Shown here piece by piece: positions 1 to 7,816 of a DNA stretch of 64,000 nt (position 1 is its first letter; every line of letters begins with the position of its first letter). The position numbers were made by a program, and so were the translations under genes. Origin of the DNA: Candidatus Obscuribacterales bacterium. GTDB lineage: Bacteria; Cyanobacteriota; Vampirovibrionia; Obscuribacterales; Obscuribacteraceae. The stretch is from the NCBI GenBank assembly GCA_019745415.1, contig JAIETF010000008.1, positions 62,001 to 126,000 of the forward strand. The letters are read 5' to 3'. The notes under the pieces were generated by a model, which worked only from the letters and a program-made list of their open reading frames with translations, had not been told where the DNA came from and did not search any database.

Positions 1-196
1 GATCAAATTTCAGTTTGCCTTCTTCATTGTTGAAGGTAATTCCTGCATCTTTGAATTTTTCTTTGGTTCCGTTTTTATCCATCAAAGCCCAAGATTGATT
101 CGATAAACTTTGTTTATCGAAATCGGCAGGCAAACTGAGATTGAGTGGGATCTCTTCCACTTTGTCGGGTGCTTTTTCCGCAACTTTATCAGTCAA
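1..196 (-). CDS. Unrecognised protein, N-terminal part only (cut by window edge)
   Basis: An open frame runs off the left edge on the minus strand. I chose a TTG start at 196-194 because it sits 8 nt after a clear AGAGG ribosome binding site. The visible 65 residues begin MTDKVAEKAPDKVEEIP and include a region reading SNQSWALMDKNGTKEKFKD. The composition is soluble, charged and free of hydrophobic segments, so I see no signal peptide. I do not recognise a family. The coding frame is supported by its uninterrupted length, normal residue composition and the ribosome binding site; the in-frame stop upstream lies near 270. The rest of the gene is outside the window. Confidence 0.55.
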   Translation of the reverse strand, partial: MTDKVAEKAPDKVEEIPLNLSLPADFDKQSLSNQSWALMDKNGTKEKFKDAGITFNNEEGKLKFD

Positions 197-303
197 GATT
201 AGGGCCTCTTTTTCGCTTGTGTGGTCCCACAATATGGCCGAGACAATGTGCTCACAATGGGAGAAACACTAATGAAGGTCTATTGTGAGAAAGCCCTATA
301 GAA

Positions 304-372
304 GATGGCAAACTTATGGCGGAAAAATGGCAAAACTATGGCGGGGATAGGCGGGAAAATGGCAAAAACATG
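304..372. repeat. Imperfect short direct repeats (ATGGCAAA / ATGGCGG)
   Basis: Two and a half copies of a roughly 22-nt unit of the form ATGGCAAAnTATGGCGG follow one another from 304 to 372, immediately 3' of the minus-strand gene that ends at 373. The remaining 197-303 gap shows no gene or clear promoter. On the minus strand the repeat transcribes as T-rich sequence and might contribute to transcription termination, but no strong hairpin is visible. Confidence 0.5.
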
Positions 373-1062
373 TCAGCTTTTCAGACCGGTAAAAACCGGC
401 AGATGCTTGTAAGAGTTGCCGCCCTGCGAGGCTATTTGATCGGCTGCTAGATTGGCATTCTCGATAAGCAGAGGAAGGTTTCGCCACTCTTTTCTGCTCA
501 CATCTAAAAAGCTTGAGGAGCCCAGGCTTGGTATCAGATATAGTGGCTGTCCAAAAGCATAGAAGCATTGGTTGTTGAAGTAAATGCCGATGCGATTGGC
601 CAACTTGGTCAGTTCAGCTTCGTTGCTTTGCCAAAGCAAGACCCCGAGCTTTTCATTAGTTAGGCTGGCTAATTTCTCACCGGCATTTAACATTGAAGTA
701 ACAGTGCCGAGAGCAAACTGTTTGGCCATCAAAAGCGCTTCCTGACCGAATACTTGAGCAAGGCTTTCTAAGCCGGGAAAGTAAATAATGATTAGAGCCG
801 GTGACTGCCCTTGCTCTAGGGCGGTCTTTAGGTGGAGGGGAAGGTCATTGGCCCTGATGATTCTCTCCTCGCCTCCTTCTATTCCTCTTTGTTCGACCAT
901 GTTCGGGTTAAGAAGGGCTGGTATATTTTGCAAGGTGGCTAGATGCCTTTTGTTCAGTTCGGACTTTTCGTTGAGATTGCGATTGCGTCTGACTTCTTGC
1001 AACGCTTCTTTATCGGGCAGCTTCATTTGCGAGAGCGTTCTTGTGAAGCAGTTGTCTTTCAT
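373..1062 (-). CDS. Degenerate GGDEF-like domain protein
   Basis: The 229-residue protein has a charged N-terminus (about 1-75) and then a segment with the hydrophobic pattern of a GGDEF fold: LIIIYFPGLESLAQVFGQ resembles the first strand and helix of diguanylate cyclases. The position where GGDEF should lie reads TNEKL before GVLLW, so catalysis is not expected. It may bind a nucleotide or act as a scaffold; that is inference. I start it at the ATG at 1062 because GAGGAG lies 6 nt upstream; an in-frame ATG at 1083 would add seven residues without a good ribosome binding site. It is divergent from the caspase gene at 1258. A second degenerate GGDEF protein is encoded at 7817-9421. Confidence 0.6.
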   Translation of the reverse strand: MKDNCFTRTLSQMKLPDKEALQEVRRNRNLNEKSELNKRHLATLQNIPALLNPNMVEQRGIEGGEERIIRANDLPLHLKTALEQGQSPALIIIYFPGLESLAQVFGQEALLMAKQFALGTVTSMLNAGEKLASLTNEKLGVLLWQSNEAELTKLANRIGIYFNNQCFYAFGQPLYLIPSLGSSSFLDVSRKEWRNLPLLIENANLAADQIASQGGNSYKHLPVFTGLKS

Positions 1063-1189
1063 ATGCGGCTCCTCTGTTTTCATGTTGGTGTTAGACTTAC
1101 ATATTTCACCTTAGCTTTCACTTGTGACGAAATTGTGCAGAAGCGCCGGGCATGTAAATTATGTATAGGGGCGAAAAAACAAGCCTAAT

Positions 1190-1217
1190 TTGCCTTCGGC
1201 TTTCGTAAGCCAGGCAA
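1190..1217. promoter_or_regulatory. Two-part inverted repeat in divergent promoter region
   Basis: TTGCCT (1190-1195) pairs with AGGCAA (1212-1217), and inside it GGCTT (1198-1202) pairs with AAGCC (1207-1211) around a TCGT loop. It lies between the divergent genes starting at 1062 and 1258, directly before a TAAAAT (1221-1226) that could be a -10 box for the caspase gene. It could be an operator or a structured leader. No canonical -35 lies at the right distance from TAAAAT. Confidence 0.4.
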
Positions 1218-1257
1218 GTGTAAAATAGAGCTTGGAATTCAGCACTTAGGGGGAGAA

Positions 1258-2682
1258 ATGGAGCGAACCGGAGATAGAGGGAAGCAGGTATACAGGACCG
1301 CCTTGATCGCCATAGTGTCTCTATTGACCGGGCTTTTCAGTCTTCAGCCCCCGGCAGTGGCGGCTGAGGAAGCTGTTACTTCTAAAGATGCAAAGGAGAG
1401 CCTTGCCGCTCAAGTCAACAGACCTGTCGGAGATAAATGGGCCTTGATTTTCGGCATCGGTGACTTTGCCGATGCAAAGATCCCTAAATTGAAGTATGCC
1501 AGTAAGGACGCACAAGACTTTTATCAGTATTTAGTCAAGGAAGCGCGTTTCGCCCCCGACCATGTGCGGATTTTCTTAGATGAGAAAGCAACGCAGCGGC
1601 GGATTCTCTCTGAACTTGGCAGCCATGGACTGCCTCGCTTGGTCAAACCTGATGATCTTGTCGTCATCTTTTTCTCCACCCACGGCAGCCCTTCGCAGCT
1701 AGACAGTAAAGGCGCCAATTACATTGTCGCTTACGACTCAGACCCCGATGACCTCTATGTCTCAGGCGTCGATATGAAGCAGATTTTTGCCAGGCTCAAG
1801 GAGCGGACCGAAGCCAATCGCATTATTTTGATTATGGATGCCTGTCATAGCGGCAGCACAGCAGCTGGAGGCAAAGGGATTGTGCGCACGGGTAACTTCG
1901 ACGCTAAAGCTCTAGCTGAAGGCTTGGGACAGATGGTCATATGTTCCAGTCAGACTGAAGAAAGGTCTTGGGAGTCTAAGCGTTACAAGAACGGCGTCTT
2001 CACCCATAACCTTATCCAAGGGCTACGCAGCAATCCAGGGGCTACAGTTTCCGAGGTCTTTCAAAAAATCTGCGGCATGGTCTCCGACGAAGTGAAGGAA
2101 GACTATGCCGGTGCTGAACAGAATCCTGTTTTGCACACAAAATGGGAAGGCAGCGATGTTCGTTTGGCTGCAGTCCCCTCTGCTCCACGCATCATTCCTG
2201 AGACTGTTTCTCTTGACCTAGAGCCTGATAGTTCTGCTCTGGTCGGCAAACCAGCCAAGCTAGCGGCCAAGAAGAACAGCAACGATAAAAATACTTTGGT
2301 CAAGCCCGGTGGATTGGCTGAGGAGTTCAGGTCTACTTATGTGGGTGATTCTAAAGTCTTGACCTTGACTCAATCATATTTCTGCAATGAAAGCGACCCT
2401 AGAAGAGCTTATCAGGAAGCCTGTGCTCAGCAGGCGGCCCATTTCAACGAGCCTGAATATTATTTCCGCAAAGCAAAAATTCTCATTCAACTGGGTAATT
2501 TTTCTAAAGCTGATCAAGAGTTGAAGGGGCTTCTAGTCGACAATCCCAATAATTCGGCTTATCATTTGGCGCGCGCCTATTGCTATCACAGAATGGGCAA
2601 CAAAATTGCTGCAGAAGATCATTTGAACATGGCTAAGTTCCATGATCTGACCTTGCCCAAGCAAATTGTTTTCGGCGACTGA
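1258..2682 (+). CDS. Secreted caspase-like (peptidase C14) protein with C-terminal TPRs
   Basis: The 474-residue protein has an N-terminal hydrophobic segment (about 13-37, ending PPAVAA) consistent with export. A caspase-fold domain follows from about 60 to 300, and two TPR-like helical pairs lie at about 405-465. The catalytic dyad is visible: His142 in FFSTHGSP and Cys196 in IMDACHSG. Prokaryotic C14 proteases (orthocaspases) normally cleave after basic residues; the substrate here is unknown. The ATG is preceded at 4 nt by GGGGGAG. The gene stands alone, divergent from the degenerate GGDEF gene and convergent with the stress-protein operon. A homologue with the opposite domain order (TPRs first) lies at 32162-34627, with the same 54-residue spacing between His and Cys. 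Confidence 0.9.
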   Translation: MERTGDRGKQVYRTALIAIVSLLTGLFSLQPPAVAAEEAVTSKDAKESLAAQVNRPVGDKWALIFGIGDFADAKIPKLKYASKDAQDFYQYLVKEARFAPDHVRIFLDEKATQRRILSELGSHGLPRLVKPDDLVVIFFSTHGSPSQLDSKGANYIVAYDSDPDDLYVSGVDMKQIFARLKERTEANRIILIMDACHSGSTAAGGKGIVRTGNFDAKALAEGLGQMVICSSQTEERSWESKRYKNGVFTHNLIQGLRSNPGATVSEVFQKICGMVSDEVKEDYAGAEQNPVLHTKWEGSDVRLAAVPSAPRIIPETVSLDLEPDSSALVGKPAKLAAKKNSNDKNTLVKPGGLAEEFRSTYVGDSKVLTLTQSYFCNESDPRRAYQEACAQQAAHFNEPEYYFRKAKILIQLGNFSKADQELKGLLVDNPNNSAYHLARAYCYHRMGNKIAAEDHLNMAKFHDLTLPKQIVFGD

Positions 2683-2702
2683 TCGAGCCTGAACTAAACC
2701 AT

Positions 2703-3671
2703 TCACATACCGCCTGGGTGAACGTGGGGGCGAAAATCTACATCAAAGCCGTCATCAGGCTTATAGCCACGTGCTTCCGCCTCCTCTTCCTTGAGTTCAT
2801 CGAGGTCTTCATTGCTTAGAATTTCACGGGTAATCAGCACCGAGCATGGTGCATAAATAGAAACTGACTGCGAAACACTGCCGAGCAGCAGTTTGGTCAG
2901 TCCTGTTTTGCCATGAGAGCCCATGACTATTAGATCGGCTTGCCAGTCATCTGCTAATGCAATTATGACATCACGAGGATCGCCGTCGGCTATATTCCTC
3001 GTGATATTGTCCGCTCCAAAAGCTGACAATAGTGGTTGCGCAGCTTCTTCCATCTCTTGATGCGCCGCTCTGCGTAAGTGTTCGGGATCGATCTCAATGT
3101 CGGTATCGGCGATACTTAGTAAGCGCTCTTTGGTTTCTTGCAGCACTGAAACCAATTTAAAGCGAGTGGAAGATGGAAAGCCCAGCCGGCTTAGCCAACG
3201 AGTGGTTGCCCGGCTGTAAATACTGCCGTCGGTGGCGACGATGACACTATGGAAACTACGGTTTAGTTGCTGGGCAAGATCTTTCAGGTGGGGCTTGAGC
3301 AAGAGCACGGGACAATGGGCTTGCGACAGTACGCCTTGAGAGACGCTGCCGGTAAGAAGAAGCTCGATACCTCTGTAGCCCCGGCTGCCTAAGATAATCA
3401 GGTCAGCCTTCCATTTGCGAGCTTCCTTTATGATGGCATCCTTGGCCTCACCATGGGCGATATCATAGAAGACTCGGCAAGCAGAGAGTTCATTTTGAAT
3501 ATACTGGGCCAGTGCCGCCAGCCGCTCAAGAATAGCGGCATCGTCTCTTTTCAGGGCGGTGAAAATATTGATTTCGGTGCCGGCAGGCCAGCTCATACCT
3601 AAAACTGTATCGAGAATCTCAATGATCGTTGAGTCTTTGCTTTTAGTGTCGATAGCGACAAGAATTCTCAT
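2703..3671 (-). CDS. Tandem universal stress protein (two UspA domains)
   Basis: The 322-residue protein contains two UspA folds, about 1-145 and 155-285. Each ends in the ATP-binding signature G-2x-G-9x-G-S: GSRGYRGIELLLTGS in the first and GSHGKTGLTKLLLGS in the second. Both are therefore predicted to bind ATP, as in tandem-type Usp proteins that respond to energy or oxygen stress. A short acidic and then His-rich tail follows. The start ATG overlaps the stop of the upstream methyltransferase gene by four bases (ATGA), so the two are translationally coupled. Confidence 0.9.
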   Translation of the reverse strand: MRILVAIDTKSKDSTIIEILDTVLGMSWPAGTEINIFTALKRDDAAILERLAALAQYIQNELSACRVFYDIAHGEAKDAIIKEARKWKADLIILGSRGYRGIELLLTGSVSQGVLSQAHCPVLLLKPHLKDLAQQLNRSFHSVIVATDGSIYSRATTRWLSRLGFPSSTRFKLVSVLQETKERLLSIADTDIEIDPEHLRRAAHQEMEEAAQPLLSAFGADNITRNIADGDPRDVIIALADDWQADLIVMGSHGKTGLTKLLLGSVSQSVSIYAPCSVLITREILSNEDLDELKEEEAEARGYKPDDGFDVDFRPHVHPGGM

Positions 3672-4456
3672 TTATTTTCTGTCTTTTCTTTATTTATTGT
3701 TGAATAGTAAGAGAGAATTAGTCCGTATTGTCTAGGCAGGTCAAAACTCTTCTCTAGTGTGAAGCCGGCTTTGCCCATCTCATCCAAGACCTTCTCTTTG
3801 CTGATGCGCATTTTGATAGGAGGACCTTCCGGGCTTTCCGGCTTGAAGTCGACAATGACAACTTTAGCTTGTTTCGGTAGTTGTGACTTCAGTCTCTCGA
3901 AGTAAGCCGTGCGATAGTCTAGGTGATGATAAGTGTTGACAATCAAAACTAGGTCTGTCTTTTCAGGCAGCTTGGGTTGTTGACTGTCTACGAGTTCTAC
4001 TTTGAGGTTGCTTAAGCCTCTTTTGCTGGCCAATTCTTTCAGAAACTGCACCATATCAGGTTGGCTATCAAGGGCGTAAACCTCACCATGCTTCAGCCTT
4101 TCAGCCAGTCGCCAGGCAAAATAGCCGGTGCCCGCTCCCAAGTCGGCAATTCTTTCATCACCCTTGAGAGCCAAGGCTTCTATAACCTGTTCAGGCTTTT
4201 GCCAGAGATCTCTTCTTTTGTCGTCGAACTTACTTGACCAATGATGAGCATTGGAAAAGTCTTTGTGATATCCCTGACCAGCCCCCTCAATATCAATAGC
4301 AAGGGCTGCTGGCTTTGACAAAAGGGCAAGACTGAAAAGTAGAAAGGCTGACTGCCTTAAGCTATTAATAGTCTTTCGAGGCATTGTTGCGGTTCTCTGC
4401 CTTCTAACTAGGCTTTTAATAACTGACTGGCTGATTGGATTCATTTGCAATTTCAT
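3668..4456 (-). CDS. Class I SAM-dependent methyltransferase, probably exported
   Basis: The protein carries the Rossmann SAM-binding motif IADLGAGTGYF, an acidic residue at the end of strand 2 (VYALDSQPDM) and the post-II motif LVLIVNTYHHL, typical of class I methyltransferases. The substrate is unknown. Residues 25-53 (from MPRK to AALA) look like a signal peptide, so the true start may be the ATG at 4384 and the enzyme may act in the periplasm or at the membrane. Neither start has a strong ribosome binding site. It is the first gene of a two-gene unit coupled to the tandem Usp gene through an ATGA overlap, and is divergent from the cytochrome gene. Confidence 0.8.
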   Translation of the reverse strand: MKLQMNPISQSVIKSLVRRQRTATMPRKTINSLRQSAFLLFSLALLSKPAALAIDIEGAGQGYHKDFSNAHHWSSKFDDKRRDLWQKPEQVIEALALKGDERIADLGAGTGYFAWRLAERLKHGEVYALDSQPDMVQFLKELASKRGLSNLKVELVDSQQPKLPEKTDLVLIVNTYHHLDYRTAYFERLKSQLPKQAKVVIVDFKPESPEGPPIKMRISKEKVLDEMGKAGFTLEKSFDLPRQYGLILSYYSTINKEKTENK

Positions 4457-4529
4457 TCTTCTGGACGAGACGCTGGTGACCTGAAGATTTTAATATAGGT
4501 AAAGCAATTCAGTAAATTATGAGACAAAC

Positions 4530-5771
4530 ATGCTGAGAGCCATCTTTGCCCGTTTATTTAAAACAGCCAGCTTATTCTGGGCTCCCTCGCTGGGTTTGCT
4601 TTTATTCTGCTCATTCAGCTGGGTGGCAGCCAGACCTGGTGCGGTACCGGAAGTGGAGCAGGCGGGGACTTCTGATAAAGACGACTACATTTATTTGCCT
4701 AGCAAGACTTATAAGCCCGCCTTTCCGACTTTGGACAGCCAAGCAGGCGAAAAAGCCTTCAATACAAGGGGATGTATGAAATGTCATTCTCTTTTTGAGG
4801 GTGGCAAATTGAAGGGCGGCAAGATTGGACCAATGTTGTCCGGGATAGGAGCCCATCTGAATAGCGAGCAAATAATGGCTCGCATTTCTGAAAAGCGCCA
4901 ACATACTCTCATGGAAAGTATTCAGATGAGGCATGTTTTGCTGAATTCAGCCGATGCACGCCTAATTTCATCTTACTTACTTACCTTGCCCGAGCCTGAC
5001 CGCGGACTATTGGTGCAGGCTCACTCGAATAACGCTGCAAAGACCGAAGAGAAAGTTTCAGGTCATTCTGAAGACAAAACCTCAAGTATAGGTTCGGGCA
5101 AAAATTCTGATAAGTCGAAAAGCAAATCTAAAGCTCTGTCTTCTGTTCGGGCTTCTGCTAGGGGATCGCAAGAGCGGTCTCTTCAGGTTCATGCGAAAAA
5201 TTCTGCTCAATCAATTGAAAAGGGTGCCAAGCTTTTCTTTGAGAAAGGATGTATGGCTTGTCACAGTGTCGAGGGCAGAGGCGGAAGGTTCGCACCACCT
5301 TTGGACGGAGTGGCTAAGTTGGGACGAACCGCTATCGAGCGGAAAATAGCTGCTGGAGCAGCTTTGGTAGAAGAGAGTAAGACCGACTATGTAAGAATGC
5401 CTGCTTTTGCCTTGAAAGCGGACGAACTGAAGTCTTTGACCGACTATCTTATCTCCTTGCCTCCTTTGGAGTATCAAGCAGCGCCGCTCTCGAAGAGCGC
5501 GGAAGCAGGGCGTGTTCTCTTTGCCAAATATCAATGCAGTGGTTGTCACACCATCACCGGCGGCGACGGCAAACTAGGGCCGACACTTGCTGGTATTGGC
5601 GGGCACCGGGGTAGGCAATGGCTTACCTTTCGCTTGCTCAGTCCGGAAGAGCAGAGTAAGCAGTTTCCTGAAATATTCGGCAAAGGTAGAGCCGGTGCCT
5701 TGATGCCGCACCAAGCTATTTCTAAAGATGAAGCAGATAAGATAGTCGATTATCTCTTCACTTTGCCCTGA
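4530..5771 (+). CDS. Exported triheme cytochrome c (three cytochrome c domains)
   Basis: The 413-residue protein has an N-terminal hydrophobic signal (about 12-35) and three class I cytochrome c domains. Their haem-binding motifs are CMKCH (82-86), CMACH (241-245) and CSGCH (336-340). Likely distal Met ligands occur in SIQMRH, VRMPAF and ALMPHQ. A Ser/Lys-rich linker of about 60 residues separates the first domain from the second. The protein should be periplasmic or membrane-anchored and transfer electrons; no oxidase or dehydrogenase partner is encoded beside it. The upstream ATG at 4519 meets a stop after five codons, so 4530 is used despite a weak ribosome binding site. Divergent from the methyltransferase gene and convergent with pspA. 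Confidence 0.9.
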   Translation: MLRAIFARLFKTASLFWAPSLGLLLFCSFSWVAARPGAVPEVEQAGTSDKDDYIYLPSKTYKPAFPTLDSQAGEKAFNTRGCMKCHSLFEGGKLKGGKIGPMLSGIGAHLNSEQIMARISEKRQHTLMESIQMRHVLLNSADARLISSYLLTLPEPDRGLLVQAHSNNAAKTEEKVSGHSEDKTSSIGSGKNSDKSKSKSKALSSVRASARGSQERSLQVHAKNSAQSIEKGAKLFFEKGCMACHSVEGRGGRFAPPLDGVAKLGRTAIERKIAAGAALVEESKTDYVRMPAFALKADELKSLTDYLISLPPLEYQAAPLSKSAEAGRVLFAKYQCSGCHTITGGDGKLGPTLAGIGGHRGRQWLTFRLLSPEEQSKQFPEIFGKGRAGALMPHQAISKDEADKIVDYLFTLP

Positions 5772-5791
5772 AGGTTTCAACCAGGCTAATC

Positions 5792-6547
5792 TTATTTCTT
5801 TTCTTTGTCGTCGAGCAGCATCGGCACACTATCATCTACAAGTTCGGCGTCGATAGCATCATCAGCCGGATTTTGAACAATTAGCTTGGGCTTGCCTTCT
5901 TCCTTTGACTCTACTTTGGCTTTGAGCAAAGCTAACTCTTGGTCTACCTCGCTCAATTGATCAAGGGCTTTGAGTTGTTCCATATTGGTTGAAATGCCTC
6001 GCATTTCCTGCATGGCTTCATTCTTAATTTCTTTGGCTCTGATTTTTTCTTCCCATTTGTCCATACTTGAGCTGCCGGTGCCGCTAGCCAGTTCATTAGC
6101 TTTGGCAATGGCATCAGAACCTTTCGACCGAGCTTGCATGGCTTGCTTCTTGCGTTGGAAATCTTTCTGCTGCAACTCCAACTCGCCATAACGCCGTTTC
6201 AGATCTGCTGAAGCCTTCTTTTGGTCTGTCAGCTGAGCTGAGAGACTTTCTTGATGCTTAGTTAATTCCACCTTCTTCAAAATGCATTGTCTGGCGACTT
6301 CATCGTTGTTTTGCCCGACGGCCAAGGCAGCACGTTTTTCCCAGCTTTGCTTTTCTTCTTCTGCTTTCTTCAGCTGCTGTTCCAGCATCTTTTCGTTTGT
6401 AATAGAAGCAGTGAGAGCCTCCTGGACTTTCTTCACACTCGAATCCAGTTCCATCTGGGCTTGCTCAGCCAGAATCTCCGGTGTTTCCATCTTGCTGACA
6501 CCGGCATTGAACATGGCTTTGAATATATTCATGAGGCGATCGAACAC
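5792..6547 (-). CDS. pspA: PspA/IM30 family membrane-stress protein
   Basis: The 251-residue protein begins MFDRLMNIFKAMFNAGVSK, the typical amphipathic N-terminus of PspA/Vipp1. A long, highly charged coiled coil (about 25-220) follows, rich in Glu, Lys and Gln, then a short acidic tail. PspA/IM30 proteins bind stressed inner membranes and form ESCRT-III-like assemblies. The start is a GTG preceded by AAGGAGAAGGATT, a strong ribosome binding site. It lies 13 nt downstream of the polyphosphate kinase 2 gene on the same strand, so the two are probably one operon, linking membrane stress and polyphosphate-based energy. Confidence 0.88.
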   Translation of the reverse strand: MFDRLMNIFKAMFNAGVSKMETPEILAEQAQMELDSSVKKVQEALTASITNEKMLEQQLKKAEEEKQSWEKRAALAVGQNNDEVARQCILKKVELTKHQESLSAQLTDQKKASADLKRRYGELELQQKDFQRKKQAMQARSKGSDAIAKANELASGTGSSSMDKWEEKIRAKEIKNEAMQEMRGISTNMEQLKALDQLSEVDQELALLKAKVESKEEGKPKLIVQNPADDAIDAELVDDSVPMLLDDKEKK

Positions 6548-6560
6548 AATCCTTCTCCTT

Positions 6561-7490
6561 TTATTTCTTCTCCGAGTGGAGCATCAATTTTGCTTTCTCT
6601 AGGTTCTTGAGTTGATCCTTGTCCAGTTGTGGATATCTGAGATCAAGATTTTCCAGGGTTTTGACGATAGCTGCTATAACAACCAGGCGTGTGAACCACT
6701 TATTGTCAGCCGGCACGATATACCAAGGAGCCTCGGTGCTGGCGGTTCCGGCTATTGCCTCTTGATAGGCTTTTGCGTAGTCCTTCCAGTATCCTCGTTC
6801 TTCGACGTCGGCGGAAGAGAATTTCCAATTCTTTTCAGGAACATCGATACGGGCTAGAAACCGCCTCTTCTGTTCTTGTTTACTAAGATTGAGATAAAAC
6901 TTGAGGACAACAATACCGTTGCGACTGAGATAACGTTCGAAGGCTTTTATGTCTTGCAGCCTTTCATCCCAAATTTTCTTTGTTATCAGTCGCTCAGGGA
7001 TCTTTTCCTTTTGCAGGAGTTCATCATGGACTCGAACCACCAAAACTTCTTCATAATAGGAGCGGTTGAAGATCCCTATTCTTCCGCGTTCAGGCAGGCA
7101 TTTCATGTAGCGCCACATGAAATCGTGGTCTAGATCTTCGCTGCTTGGCTGTTTGAACGAATAAACTTGGCAGCCTTGAGGATTAACCCCTGACATCACA
7201 TGCTTGATTGTGCCGTCTTTCCCCGCCGCGTCCATGGCTTGGAAGACACAAAGCAATGCGTATTTGTCCTGGGCGTAAAGTTTGTCTTGAAGGTCTGATA
7301 ACCAGTCAACGCCTCTTACAAGCAGTTCTTGCGCTCTCTCCTTACCCTCCTCCATTCCGTCTGTACTGGAAGGGTCGAAATCCTGCAGTTTGAAGCCATC
7401 TCCCGAGTCTACGCGGTAGTTGACCAGGAGTCTTTCCAGGTCTTTGAGATGAGTTTTTCTATCTTTTCCTTTGGACATTTTGTTGGGCAT
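6561..7490 (-). CDS. ppk2: Polyphosphate kinase 2, class III type (polyP:AMP/ADP phosphotransferase)
   Basis: The 309-residue protein shows the PPK2 Walker A motif AMDAAGKDG, followed by the class III-like signature HVMSGVNPQGCQVYSFKQPS. The lid and Walker B region reads GRIGIFNRSYYEEVLVVRVH. Class III PPK2 enzymes use polyphosphate to phosphorylate AMP and ADP, regenerating ATP from storage polymer. The assignment to class III rests on recalled family sequences and would need a tree. The ATG has GGGAGGA five bases upstream. It is the first gene of a probable ppk2-pspA operon, divergent from the DUF4388 gene across 326 bp. Confidence 0.9.
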   Translation of the reverse strand: MPNKMSKGKDRKTHLKDLERLLVNYRVDSGDGFKLQDFDPSSTDGMEEGKERAQELLVRGVDWLSDLQDKLYAQDKYALLCVFQAMDAAGKDGTIKHVMSGVNPQGCQVYSFKQPSSEDLDHDFMWRYMKCLPERGRIGIFNRSYYEEVLVVRVHDELLQKEKIPERLITKKIWDERLQDIKAFERYLSRNGIVVLKFYLNLSKQEQKRRFLARIDVPEKNWKFSSADVEERGYWKDYAKAYQEAIAGTASTEAPWYIVPADNKWFTRLVVIAAIVKTLENLDLRYPQLDKDQLKNLEKAKLMLHSEKK

Positions 7491-7816
7491 TTTGTCCTCC
7501 CAGATTGCTATGCCTCGGCTGGGCGCTCGCTAACCTAGTTAGTAGTAGATTAAAGGGGATAATTAAGCTCGGATTATTGCCTGGCAATAGTGGGTATTGG
7601 TAAAGAGGAAAAGGAGGCAAGAACGAAGCTTTGGTGGCGGTTCAGAGTCTGAAAAGGAGAGCTGGTGGCACATGACCGGGCCCAAAACAGTTAGAGCGGT
7701 CAGTGCAAGTCATCTCAGCGCAGACAGCGCAAGTCAGCACCGGGCGGTGTCAGAGAGAACTGGGACCCGCTCAAGAGACAGATAAGTCGACAAGGCAAGA
7801 TCTAAATTAAGTCAGA
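7491..7816. other. 326-bp divergent intergenic region with short repeats
   Basis: This gap separates ppk2 (minus) from the DUF4388 gene (plus). It contains a direct repeat, GTCAGTGCAAGTCA at 7699-7712 and GACAGCGCAAGTCA at 7723-7736 (12 of 14 identical, 24 nt apart), and a short inverted repeat CACCG/CGGTG at 7738-7749. I see no convincing sigma-70 boxes. An open frame at 7597-7785 has an unnatural Arg/Ser-rich composition and no ribosome binding site, so I do not call it a gene. Confidence 0.45.

Noticed and set aside
7597..7785. 62-residue open frame in the ppk2/DUF4388 gap
   Set aside because: Arg/Ser-rich, unnatural composition, no ribosome binding site, and it spans the direct repeats.
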